DNA of 64,000 bases from NCBI GenBank assembly GCA_037157565.1, contig JAZHRO010000039.1:47554001-47618000 (forward strand). The letters are read 5' to 3'. Both the position numbers and the translations under genes were made by a program. This stretch comes from Thalassia testudinum (taxonomy: Eukaryota; Streptophyta; Magnoliopsida; Alismatales; Hydrocharitaceae). The notes below the pieces were generated by a model. That model did not search any database and was not told the DNA's origin. It worked only from the letters and a program-made list of their open reading frames with translations. Of this stretch, positions 25,201-38,000 are shown piece after piece. Each line of letters starts with the position of its first letter. Position 1 is the first letter of the stretch.

Positions 25201-28200
25201 AGCATGCAATGCCCAATTTGTTACACAAGTGAACTACCCGCAATGGAGACATCCAAAGGAGCAAGCAGTAAACTAGAGGAGCAAGTGCAGGTAGTAGGTT
25301 GGAAGAGTAGAAGGCAACTGTAGTAGAAGTAGCAACTATAGTAGAATGGGAGATCTCTAAAGTGGGCCTCTCCCACACGGAAACTCGAAGTGTGCCTCTT
25401 ACTTGGAGACCTCAAGTGAGTTTCTCTTATGTGGGGATCTCGACAATAGGCCTCTCCCACGCAAAAGCTCGAAGTGTGCCTCTTCTCTAGAGATCACAAG
25501 TGAGCTTCACTCGTTTGGGGACCTCAAGAGTGGGTCTCTCCACGAAAACTCAAAGTATGCCTCTTCTCTAGAGACCGCGAGTAAGCTTCTCTCATATAAG
25601 GACCTCAAAGAATGAATCTCCTTTTTTCCTCTTCCTCCCCTTAATTTAATCATTTTTCTCTTTTTTTATATGCTTCTAAAATAATCAACTCAATAACATA
25701 TAACAAGAACTAAAAGGTAAAAGCAAAAACATCTAAATAAGACACTATTGGAACCCAACAAACATCTAGCGAGAGCAAAAGAGAGTGTATGCACATGCTT
25801 GTTGCACTATAGTGGCTAGGCGACGTCAAACAAGGTGGTCGCCAATGAGAGGCGACGTTGTAGCAACCCTTGAGGAAGGATCCGACGTCCATGGCGGCAC
25901 TACAGATCAAAGAGGATGTTGTAGGCGACGCAGCAAAGAGTAAGGCAATGTTGCATGGCCATCTAAGTGCCCCATAGGGCGTGGAGACGCATTATAGGAG
26001 GTTCATTGGAACCCTAGTCACTAGAGGCGGTGACCGTAAAGCTTCTAGGTCGCTACCTAGAGCACAACAGTGAGAGAAAGAGGTCAACCTCAACCCCGAT
26101 CAAGAGATGGGAGGAGAAGAGGGGGCCCTAAAGGGGTTGCCGGAGAGGAGGGCCACCGAAGTCTTGTTAGTGACCACAAGGCAACAACTCCGTCAGTGGC
26201 CCTCTTTTAGGGTTGTCGTTGGTGTCTCTCTTTTTCAAACTGGATCAAACTCTCTTTAACACCATGTTGAAAAATATCAACTTAGTTCTGGTTATTCTAT
26301 TAAGAAAGCCTTAGCTCTCTTTATATAAAGAGAGGGCTTAGGTATATAAGAAAGCATCATAAAACACAAAAACTCACTTATCAAAAATAAGAAAGACTTA
26401 AAACACAGTAGGACACCTAATTCTAACTAATTTGACCCTAAAATATCTAACTAATTTATTCTCTAACAACTATAAATCCCAAGCATAAGTTTGAAGTAAA
26501 AAAAAAATCCTTAATTCTCTTCATATGAAGGCTAAGTTATCTGATTAGATAAAATATTATGTTGTAGAAAGTGTTAGGTTTAGTGGTGAAATAACTAGTG
26601 AACTTGATACGATGGATGAGTTGATGCAATTTAAGTAAAGGGTTGTAATGAACTTATTTTATATTTGATATTGTGTTTTTTTTTTTTTTTTGAAAAGCTA
26701 AGTGGTGGTTGGATGCAGTGATTTAAATGCCGACAACATACCGGCAAAATGACAGTTTCTGCAATAGGATCATATCGACATGCATTATATGTTGACATGC
26801 AAGTGTTTCACCGTCATGCCAACAAAATCATCAGCATGCCGCCAGTAAGGTAAGCATGCCACTGGCATGCTGTTGCTACTGGTCCTATTACTGGTCTGTT
26901 GTTGCTGCTACACAGGTTATGTATTGGCATTTCGTATATGAAGTAAAAGATAGGATTTAGGACTTAAATGACAATAATTATCCATTGAAATAGTTATTTT
27001 TAAAATTCTAATAATTTTGACTACTACCATTTTTTTCGGCATGCCAACCCTCGACATGCCGATGAAATGTACATTTGAAAATTTATCCAAACGACGTCGA
27101 AATCGGTGTTTCAAACCTTAGTTGGATGTGATAAGTGAGTTAGTGCACTATAAGCCTGGTATAAGATGACACACCCTCATAAAGCCCACCATCAAGACTT
27201 TATAGTTCACCTTACGCTGCCCAATGCCCTTTAGGCCACATAATAATACCATCCAAATGTAACCTCATGGTCATAAATTTTACCATGAGCTTAGCATAAA
27301 GAGTGCACAAGCATTCTTGGATTTGTCCTACCTATTTGTGGGTTCAAAGGAGACTCCTTTTCTACCTTTCTTCAACAACTAATGAAGGTTCTCCATAAGT
27401 GAAGTCCATTTAGGCGAAAGTTCCCAAGGACCATCTATTGGAACCATGTTCCACATTATCCTAAGTTTTGACGTTAACAAAACAATTCCTTTTATAATAA
27501 TTGCAAATGAGCATTGTTGTGGAGTATAGATGTTGAACTCAATTAAAGAATGATGGGAAATGGAAAGAAGAAAGGAAAAAGCAAAAGATGATGACAAGGA
27601 TGAAAGTTTCTGAAGATGAAATCAGTTGAACCAGCTTGCATGGAGAAGATTATTGATTGCAGTTCTTTTAATTTATTAGCAAAGTGTAAGCCTCCTAATC
27701 AACAAAATAGGGGTTTTTACATATATACCCTTATAAACTTTCAATAAGACACACATACCCCTATATACTTAGTATTGGGATCAGTGAAGAGCCACATGAC
27801 ACATGCCACGTGGCAGTTATCCAAGGGCCAATAGGGCCACCAGTTTTGGAGTCTAATTAAGTCAAGTAGGAATTATTTTTCTTAGTTGGCAAGTCTAATT
27901 TGATTTATTTGTTTTAGGAGATTTTGTAAGATTTGGCTTTTATCAAATCTAGAAGATTTGATTAGATCTTGTGAGTTGAATCTATTTTTAGCAAGTAGAA
28001 ATATGTACTCTCTATTTAAAGAGAGCCTTTCGTATGATTTGGGATTTGAGCAAGACAATTAATGCTTCCAAACATTGTGCTCCTCTCCTCTCTCTCTCTC
28101 TTCCTTCCACAAGCACAGCTAGCCACAAGGGAGAACCCCTGCAGCCTGCACGTGTTCCAGCAGGCCAATTCAAGTATGAACCGACCATTCTCAAGCCTCT

Positions 28201-31200
28201 GCAGGTGCTCCAACAACCCAACCGACCTACAATCAGGCCTGTACATCAGGCCGGTGGTTCCCCTGGTCCACAGGACCTATTCCCAAGGTTCAGGAGGACC
28301 GGCTGCAAGGCTCCCAGATTGGTCCATATCAAGACCGACCGATCCATTAAAGTAGCCACAGGGCTGCTCTCCCTCTCTGTGTGTTGACAGCCCCTTCATT
28401 GGGTTGTTTTTCCCACGCACAAGAGCCTCCACGCTCCGTCTACGCCCACCTCAGAAATTTTTACACTTAGTATTTACGTATATACCCCTATATAGTTACC
28501 CCATTAAGGTCGTATGCCCCTGCTCCGTTAAACCCAACTAAAAACATCAAAAAAAAGAAGAAAATTTATATATACCTCTCTATATTTTTTTTTTTTTATT
28601 CCAAATCCTCTTCCTCTTCCTCCTCATTGTACTCTTCATCACCGACTCCGTTGTGGGAGAAGGCGATACTCCCATCACGACTCCATGAATCCTTCATACA
28701 TCATCGTGCAGAATGGCCTCGACAGTGCCGTGATCCGCTCCCGAAGGCATGGGACCTCCTCGTCCTCGATGCAAAACATGTCGCCTCCCTCTTCCTCTTC
28801 CTCCTCATCAGCCTCAATTTCATCTTCCTTGGCAATGAGTTAGGCATCTAATGGAGGGGATCGACGTCAGGGGCAAGGCGTAAGGGCGATCTCAGGGTTG
28901 TAGCTACCAGGGAGCAACACAATGCGGGGAAGCTCGATGGAGGGGCCACCGCAAGTGACGAGGGCGAAGGAGGAGGTGGGGTGCTCGAGCTCGTCCTCGC
29001 CACACTCGTAGCGAAGCCAAGCGCAGAAGACAACCCTATGGTGGAGGTCAGGAGTGTGGAGCCTGGCGAAGCGAAGGGAGAGGCAGAGGAGCTTGGGGTC
29101 GTCAACGAAGCAGGGGAGGGAGCACTGCTTGAGGTGGAAGGAGCAACAATCGAAGTCGTGGGAGGAGGAGAGGCAGCAGTAGGTGGAGGAGAGGTTGAGG
29201 ACGGGCTCGACGGAGCATAGGAAGGGGTCGATGGGCAGGTCGATGGGGTTGGGGAGGGAAGACCGTACAGGAGGAGGTAGTTGGGCAAGATAGGTGTTTG
29301 GGATCGGAGGCGATGCTGGAAGGAGGTGGAGAACAAGGAGAGGCTGTAGAAGAGTTCATCTCTGAGCAAGAACGGATCTTTCTCGTGGAGGAAGAGGTCA
29401 ATGATGGAGGAAGAGGAGTACAGGGAGAAGAGGAATTGAAATAAATAAAAAGATAAATATAGGGAGGTATATATAAATTTTCTTATTTTTTTAAATTTTT
29501 TGACATTTTCCGTTAGGTTTAACGGAGTAGGGGCGTACGGCCAGAGTAACTTTATAGGGGTATATACGTAAATACCAAGTACATAGGGGTATATGCATCT
29601 TATCGAAAGTTTACAAGGATATATGTGTAAAAACCCCAACAAAATATAATCTCACATGAAAAAGACCTAGAGATAATCTAGGATTATTTTGATTTAATGA
29701 TTCGATAAAAGATCACTTTTCCAAGTTCAAATCATTTTCAAAAGAGGACTAATAATTCAACAAAATCTATATTTTATTAAGTACTTGTTAAATAACCCAC
29801 AAGTACTGGTATTAAAGCTTAGTATTGGTACAAGTGAGTTACAAGTTTAGGCACTTCGTTAATTCTTGACAAAGAACCAAACATGTACCCAACAAGTATC
29901 AAACTAAAGCTCGGTAACGGTACCCATGCATTACAAATGTAGGTTATTTAGTCAAACCTCAAATTTGAAAGCAACAAGTAGCGGTACTCATGCTTAGTAC
30001 CGATACCCTGAATGTACTATTTATGACTCTTGTTTAAATAATAATATAAGTCACTAGTACTGATACCAGTCCTTTAATACCGATACCAACTATCCGTTGG
30101 GTCAGATCTAAACGATTAAATAAGTGGATTTAAGTTCATAAACATTGGTATTTAAATCCAGCATTCAAATTCCCTTGGTTCTAATTCTATAAATAGACCT
30201 TTGGAACCTTAGTTTACATACAATCAAAATAAGAACATCAATTCCTCTACAAAAAAAAGCTTGTTGCTCTACGTTTTTCTACGCCACTCATTTACCACTT
30301 AAACGAGCTCGTGATTGTGCTTGGAATCACATCCAATTCGCTGCACACATAAATTCTTAGGCTCTCAATTTAGTAACATCCATTTAATTGCTGCCATGTT
30401 GGGAGGCCAAAGTTATTGTTGTAAGACTTCTTTTTTTATCTTACACCAATGTTATCTTGTAATTAGTTTGTTACTTGTAATTGGGTTTAGGTAACCCATT
30501 AATTACCTCGTGTTTAGTGAATTTGATTCCCTCAAGGTGAGGGAATCAAGATTTAAAATCCTAAGTTGGGCGGCTTAAGTAGTGGAGTACCCTAAGTGGG
30601 GAGCCACTATACATCCTGTGCAATCTCTTGTGATTAGAGTTTTGTGCAATCTCTTGTGATTAGAGTTTTGTGCAATTTTATTTTATCCCACATTACTCAA
30701 ATGCCTTTTTCTAGTGTGTGCTTACAGATCATAGATCCTACACCAGCTGCATCCTTGAGTCCTTTATGAAGAGGAGCCTGTTGGTCAAAACCACATAGAA
30801 TGGTTCCCGCTAATCTACAAGCTCGTGCATAGAAATGGCTTAGATCTTTAAATATGCACAAATTGATACCTAATTCTATTATCTGTGAGTTTTAGTCTTC
30901 ATGCCAGTAAGTTGTTAAGAAACCACCATTGCATGACATTACGTGGCAACTTTTATGCCAAAGTTACCCTCAGTTCTCTACCCCTTCAATTTAGGTAGGA
31001 ACCCTAAGTGGGTTCCTCCAATCATAACCAACTTGATTCCACTCCTCCCACTTTAATGATCTTCAAAATGCTCCTACCCTCTATAGCTCTCACAGTTATC
31101 ATGGAAGGTTGCTCCTTGAAGTCTGAAGTTAGTCCTTGTTAGCACCATTCTAAAGTGCAATATTGTCTATGAGGAAATTGCTTCTCTTAGATGCACGAGA

Positions 31201-32061
31201 ACCTTCCGCTATCTTCACGGGCTATGTTACAATCCCTTCTCAACACCACCACTTGTGCAATCTTATTCTCCTGTCATTATAGCCCATATATCTGACTCCA
31301 ATTGCCTTCTCCACTAGGAATGTGACCAATTTGTTCTCTCTTTAGAGGGTTTCATCTCTTGGTGAGACCTTGCCCTTTTCCTTGCTTGTCCTTAAGCCCT
31401 GAATCGTGAATATCACTATGCTCCTCATCCTCAACATTTGCATCTCTAGGAGATTGAATGATGAATTATAGTGTAAACTTCCTACCTGAGCTTGACCAAC
31501 CTAGGAAAGCCATGATCGGCCACCTTGTTTTCAACCAAAATAGCAACCTCCACTTGATAATGGTGGTGCAGGATTTTCTCCTTTATAGCACCATTACAAT
31601 CAATGCTGACATCTTGAGAATTGCAATCAAGAAGTTCCACTATGTATAAGGATTTAGTATATGAAGATTATTATAGTATGGAGAAGGGGGAACGGTGGTA
31701 TTTAAGGGTGGAGGTGAGGTTGATAGAAAATGAGGAGAGATCAATGTGGTGTTTTGGATGGTTGGAAAAGGATTGGAGGTGACATTGGGGAGTACAAGAA
31801 GGAAAATAGAGTGGTGTTCTAGCTTTGATAAACCTAGTGAAGGTGAGCAGGAACGTGGTGTTACAAAGAGGAGGATGTGACCGGGTGGGGACAAGGTTAG
31901 GGTAGAGGTGGATGGAGCCAAGTGTGTGGATGGGAGGATAGGGATGTGCAAAGACAAGAATGTGATTACTACTCACAAAACTGTGTGAATCATATATTCC
32001 AACATGGTAGATATGGTACAAATATTCTAGATTACTTGGACATTGATGCCAGAGAAGATAT

Positions 32062-32092
<31 letters not shown>

Positions 32093-35000
32093 TCGAAGGG
32101 AACGGATAGGCAAATCTAGAAAGATGGCAACCTTCCAAATAATGGCGAAACCGTTGATCAATGGAAAAAGTTAACACCAGTAAAAAAATGGCATAGATCT
32201 TGGAAGTCTGGGAACCTTTTTGCTACAAAAAGTAAATTAGGATCTTTTTGTGCATGGGACTACAGTTGGGAGTCTTAGGAGCTTCTTGTAAATTATTCTC
32301 TTTCATTGTAATTTCTTGCTGGTACATAAGTCGACAAGGGGGACCGAGGGATGAAGTGCAACAAAGTGAGGTGCGAAGCACAATGGATCTTCATTTTGTC
32401 AGTCCAGTTCCATACTATACGTGTTGTAGGATTGCACATTTCATCTTCCTTCTATTCCATCCACCTTTCTCTAAAAGGTCTGTTAGGATTTAAAAATAGG
32501 ATAGAATTTGTTAGAGATTCCTTTTTTCTCTTTTCTATTATTAGCAAAGTTTGTTTTGGTTGTTGGGTTGGCCATCTCTTTAAAGGATCCAAACTCATTT
32601 GTTTTCTTAGAAGATTCAGAAATAATACTTTCTATTCCTTTTTAAAATCTTAACATGATATCAAAACAGGCCCTTCTGGGAATACATATGCTCTCTACCA
32701 AACCCTAGCCACCTTTCTTCCGTTATTCTCATCGCTGCTGCTACCTTGGGCGACTGTTGGCCCTTCTCTCTCACTTCCAGAACTGTTGCTGCTGCTGCAA
32801 GGGACGTATCTCGCTTCCAGAACTACTGCTGCCACTACAAGGGACGTCTCTTGCTTCTAGAACTGCTGCTAGTGATCTGAAAGGGGCATCGCCAGCCCTG
32901 TTCCTTGGCCTCCAGCACATTGTAGGCCCTATTCTGTAGCCCAGTTGTCTTCTCTACCTATTGCCAGATCTTCCTCCTCTATTCCAAGTCAAATCCTTTC
33001 TTTTGGGGGTGGGCATCATGGCAGATGAACCGATTGTTACTTCTAAAACAAAAATTTCAGCATCTATTCTTGTTCAAGGAACTACTATTAAAATTTCAGG
33101 ATCTTCTAATTATGTTCTTTGGTCCCGTGCCTTTCAAATATTTATGGGAGGTCAAGAAAAACTTCATGTCTAGACTGATCTTCCTCCAGAATCCAAAGAT
33201 AATGCCAAGTGTGGGAAGTGGGAAAAGGATAATTATCAAGTTATGAATTTATTAATGAACAGTATTGATCCAACTATTGCTTCAAACATGTTGTATAAAA
33301 AGATGGCTAAGGATATATGGGATGCTCTAGAAAAGAGATATTCTATGAAGACGAGTAGTTCCCGACAGGCAGACATCTATAGGAGAATATGGAATACCAA
33401 TCAGGGTGATATGTCCCTGATTATGTATTTTTCGACGACGGAGAGTCCATTTGAAGAACTTGATATCTTTCAGCCTGCCTGCTATCATAAGCAAATTAAT
33501 CAAAGGGTGGAATGGCAGACATACCAATTTCTTATTGGTTTGGCACTGAGGTTTCAACACAGTCGTGACTAGATTCTTTCCTCCAATGCAGTGCCTGATC
33601 TTGAGACTGCATACACTTGCCTCCTGAAAATTGACTGATTCTATATCTTCTACTCCTGCTGTTATGACAGTTGCCTTTGCAAATACTGCTCTTAGTGGGA
33701 ACGGAGGATGAGGGCGAGCACGACTGACCTATCCTCCATGCACTCATTGCAACAGAACTAATCATTCCTCAGATCGTTGGGAAAAGTTTGGGAAGCCAGC
33801 TTGGGCGTCCCAACCTCCTTCCACTGAGTCTTCTAGTACTCTGATTGCACCAGAACAGTTGCCTTTACCATTTACTGCTGAGGAGATTGATCGTCTGAGA
33901 TGCCAGCTGAAGCAAGATTCTACTGCTGCTGCTGCTGTTGCCACCACTACTGTGGCAAAACCTACTACTACTACTCTCGATTCGTCTACTTCTAGCGCTT
34001 CTGCTACTACTGCTACTGCTGTCCTCCTTGGAGAGGAGGATGATTGGTGGGGGAACTGACTTACCCTCACAATCTCCACCAACTACTACTATTCCTGACG
34101 TTACTACTTCTGCTACAGCATCCTGTCTACTGCCTTCTACTACCGTTGCTGCCGTCTTGACTGCTACTACTGCTATTGTTCCAGACCAGTTTTTTTTTCT
34201 CTACTGTTTTTTCTACTACGGTTGCTACTTCTACTACGACTGTCTCTACTGCCTACTGCTGCTGCTATGCAATTACTGCTTTGATCTATTGCCTCCATTT
34301 GGGGGGGGAGTCTTCTTTGCTGTTGCTTCAAGTTGGACATTACACGCTCCAACTTAGGGGAGAGTGTTAAGATTTACAAATAGGATAGAATTTGTTAAAG
34401 ATCCCTTTTATCTATTTTCTATTATTAGCAAAGTTTGTTTTGGTTGTTGGGTTGGCCCTCTCTATAAAGGGACCAAACTCATTTGTTTTCTTAGAAGATT
34501 CAAAAATAATACTTTCTTTTCCTGTCTAAAATCTTAACAAGGTCAAATCATGATTGTATATATCAATCAACAAAATGACAAGTAGAAATGATCGTTTTTT
34601 TTTTTGTTAAAACTTGTACAAGAGAAAAAGAACATAGAATGCGCTGAGACAGTATTGAAGTTCAGTTAAGGATTTTCTACACACCATTAAATATGTAATA
34701 TAGCCAACTTCAATACCCAACTGGATAAGGAACAAGAGCAAAACTGAACTAAAGAAGATTTCAGTAGAGTTTTCATTATTGTTATAAAATTTGCCATGTT
34801 TATCATCGTGAATTAACCGAATTCAGGCATGATGGGAGAATACACTGTTCCTTAGGAGGCTACACTCTCCATTCAATTGTGCATGGGCATCTTAGTAAAA
34901 ACTACGTTACTCTTCTCATGATCCAGAGTCTTAGATGGTGGTATCATGTCTCTTATTTATTTTACATTTCCTTATTTCTTATGGATCATGGTGTTATTTT

Positions 35001-38000
35001 CCCACACTTCTTCTCTTTAGAAAAAGGTGTAGGGCTTCTATAATGAAAACTAATGAATTCCACTCTCCTTCTTGGTATCAGAACGCCGATCCTAGACAAT
35101 GGCTCTAGGTATCCCAACCCCACTGCCTCTAAAACCCTAGCATTAAACCCGTTCTCCTCTCTCCCTAATCTGCGCCAGATCTCCTCCTTCGCCGACCGCA
35201 CGCGTGCGCTGCAGCACGTCTAAGGGCAACGCACGCCCTGATCTGAGCATAGCAGCGCCATATACGACGGCGTGCAGCCATTAAAGCACGGTGAGCGTCG
35301 ACGCAGCACCATCTGCGGCAACGTGCAATGGCTAGAGGCAGCGTGCAGTGGCTGTTCTGTACCCGTTAGGGGTTGGTAGTCCCTCTCGAGGGCTACTTCC
35401 CTTCAGATCGTAGAAAGAGAGACACCTAGGTCCCCTTGGGGCCGTCTCAAGTGTTCTCCCCGCACTCGGGCTAGGCCAACACCCGTCCAAGGGGGCTTTC
35501 CGAAAAATTGTAGGTCCGAACGCATCTGGTTTCAAATCTATTGATGATTCCTAACAGTGGTATGTTTTCTGTCTAGATCTATGGTTTGAACTTGGGGTGT
35601 GTATTCCCCTTGTTAATGAATGGTTGGGGTGTGTATTCCCCTTATTGGATGACTCTTAGAGTGTGTATTCCCTCATGGTATTGTGTGCAGATTACAGGGT
35701 ATGTATTCCCCGAACATTGATGGTTGATGTAGGAAGTTAGATCTATGTCCTTGTTTCTCTGGATGTGGTTTACTTGACATCAATGGCAGAGTATTTGAGT
35801 CTGGTGCACCAAGAGCAAGATAGGAGCCACCACGGAGCAAGGTCGCTAATCAACTCTAGTGCATCACAGCATCTATGTGGTGATCAGACCTATTTCCACT
35901 CACTACAGTTCATTCCTCCAGGGAGGACTGTATAGGTAACTGATGGCAGATACACCCTAGTTAAGGGTAAGGGGAGGTGTCTGTGACCCCCAGTTTGCAG
36001 TTATCCTGCTTAACCTATTGTTCGTAAGCAGAATCACGAAGGATCTCAACTGCAGAGTGATCTTCGATGATGTCGAATGCGTTGTTCAGGATAAGCTGAC
36101 TGGGAGGATTGTTGTCAGTGATACAAAGGCGAATAGCGTTTACCGTCTAGGACAAGAGCTGTTTGCAGGAGTTACTTGATATGGTAATGAGAGTGTTCTA
36201 TAGTGGCATATTCGTCTTGGCTTCTTGTCTTTGGATTGCCTTAGGAGGGTGATACCACATATTTCCCCAGCTGCTACCATACAATGCGATGCTTGCCAAT
36301 TGGGTAAGCACCATCGGTCCTCTTTTCTAGCTAGCAACTCTCCTAGATCCTTGACATTATTTCAGTTGCTTCATATGGACGTATGGGGACTGAGCAGAGT
36401 CCCAATCTGGATGGGACACCGATATTACCTGGTTGTCATAGATAATTTCTCTAGAGCCACTCAGGTGTTCTTGTTGAAGAGCAAGGTAGAGATTGGAGGA
36501 TGCATAGAGACTTCTTCTAGAGATCAGTACACAGTATTCAACCATAGTGAAGATCGTGCGGACTGATAACGCCCATGAGTTCTGCATTGCTAGACTTAAG
36601 AAGTCCTATACGACCCGTGGGATCGTCCACCTGACCACCTATCCTTACACTTCGCAGCAGAACGGAGTCGCAGAACGGAAGCACAGGCACTTGTTAGATG
36701 TTGCTCATACACTGTTGATTTGTCACAATGTGCCGCAAAGATACTGGGGGGACGCAGTTCTGATAGCGACCTATCTCATCAACAGGACGCCCAGCTTAAT
36801 TCTTCACGAGCAGATACCGACTCTTCTTCTACATCCAGATGGTGAGTTATTCCATGTGTCTCCCAAGACCTTTGAATGCGTTGCATTCGTTCATGTGCCG
36901 TCACTTGGTCGTGAGAAGCTGGCTTCTCGTGCTATTAAGTGCGATTTCTTGGGGTACTCTAGGACACAGAAAGGGTACCGTTGCTCTGATCCTCTGCAGA
37001 ACAAACATTATGTTAGCGTCGATGTAACTTTTCATGAGGACACACCATATTTCTCAGTCACTGGATAGAGGAGCTCTTGTGATGATGTTGCCTTTCTTCC
37101 CTTGCCTATTCCATGTGCAGAGACTCAAGTGTCTGCTTCTCAGTCCAAACCTCCAACTACTGGACAGATGAGCTCCTCCTCCCTGGATGACTTTAAGAGA
37201 TTACACGGGTCATTGCGTACCTATCACAGGCATCACACTACATTTCAGTGACCTCCCTTACCAGCAGCTGATGGTTCACAGGTAGATGAGAGCATACCTG
37301 ATGACAGTTTGGTTAGACCTGATTCCCCTGACAGTATAGATCACCACAGTAGTGAGGCCCCTTCTGCAGCGACCTAGTCAGAGATACCAGATGATTCTGA
37401 CCTTCCTACGCACCACGCACCTGTGAGTCCAGATATCAGGTTGCAGGCAGTTTGGCTACCAATGGTCTTGCTCCTCAGTTCAGTAGCTTCTGTCAGGCAC
37501 TTACAGCGTCACACATTCTATCTACCCATCAACAGGCCATGCTTGATCCAAAGTGACGTCAAGCCATGGAGGATGAGATGGAAGCACTTCGGAGTAGACA
37601 AACTTGGGATCTCACCTCACTTCCTACTGGCGCACGACTAGTTGGTTCCAAATGGGTCTTTACCTTGAAATACAACCCTTACGGGTCTATTTTGAGGTAC
37701 AAGACTAGGCTAGTAGCAAAGGCGTTCACCCAAACATATGGGGTGCACTTCTTTGATACTTTCTCCCCCATTACACGACTTGCTACTGTTCGGATACTCA
37801 TTTCTATTGCTACTCACTGAGACTAGCCGTTACACCAGCTTGATGTGAAGAATGTCTTTCCCTACAGTGATCTTCAGGAGGAGGTTTACATGCAACACCC
37901 CTCGGGTTGATCAAACCTCCAGCTTGAGGGGGAGTGTTAGATGGTGGTGTCATGTCCCTTGTTTATTTTATGTTTCCTTATTTCTTATGGACATGGTGTT

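Larger units (their letters stand above)
27710..29637 (-). mobile_element. Pack-MULE: Mutator-like element carrying an ETO1-like gene fragment
   Basis: Long terminal inverted repeats (at least 190 bp) starting GGGGTTTTTACA at 27710 and, inverted, at 29637. They share GGTATTTACGTATATACCCC, GCCCCT.CTCCGTTAAACC and AAATTTATATATACCTC(C/T)C. Flanked by an exact 9-bp duplication AACAAAATA (27701-27709, 29638-29646), the Mutator signature. The left repeat is interrupted by a solo LTR (27773-28465). Between the TIRs lies a GC-rich block (28597-29310) derived from a host gene rather than a transposase, which defines a Pack-MULE. Confidence 0.9.
32481..34539 (+). mobile_element. Gag-only non-autonomous copia retrotransposon
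   Basis: Two 175-bp LTRs (32481-32655, 34365-34539), about 8 percent different by eye, flanked by aggtc (32476-32480, 34540-34544). Primer-binding site TGATATCAAAAC follows the first LTR; a purine tract (AGGGGAGAG) precedes the second. The 1.7-kb interior holds a gag relic, then a triplet-rich stretch. Protease, integrase and RT are absent. Antisense to the host gene. Confidence 0.9.

Noticed and set aside
28981..29220. Glu/Gly-rich plus-strand frame in the Pack-MULE
   Set aside because: Antisense shadow of the ETO1-like fragment; no domain.
28848..29642. 264-codon minus-strand open frame in the Pack-MULE
   Set aside because: It is Ser/Pro/Thr-rich because it is read out of frame through the ETO1-like fragment and through the TIR; the recognisable protein lies in another frame with shifts.
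31671..32177. Proline-rich 168-codon minus-strand frame
   Set aside because: The Pro run is the translated poly-C side of the 29-G tract, and the rest has no domain.
33938..34370. Leu- and Thr-rich frames inside the gag-only copia
   Set aside because: Simple triplet repeats open in several registers; not a protein signal.
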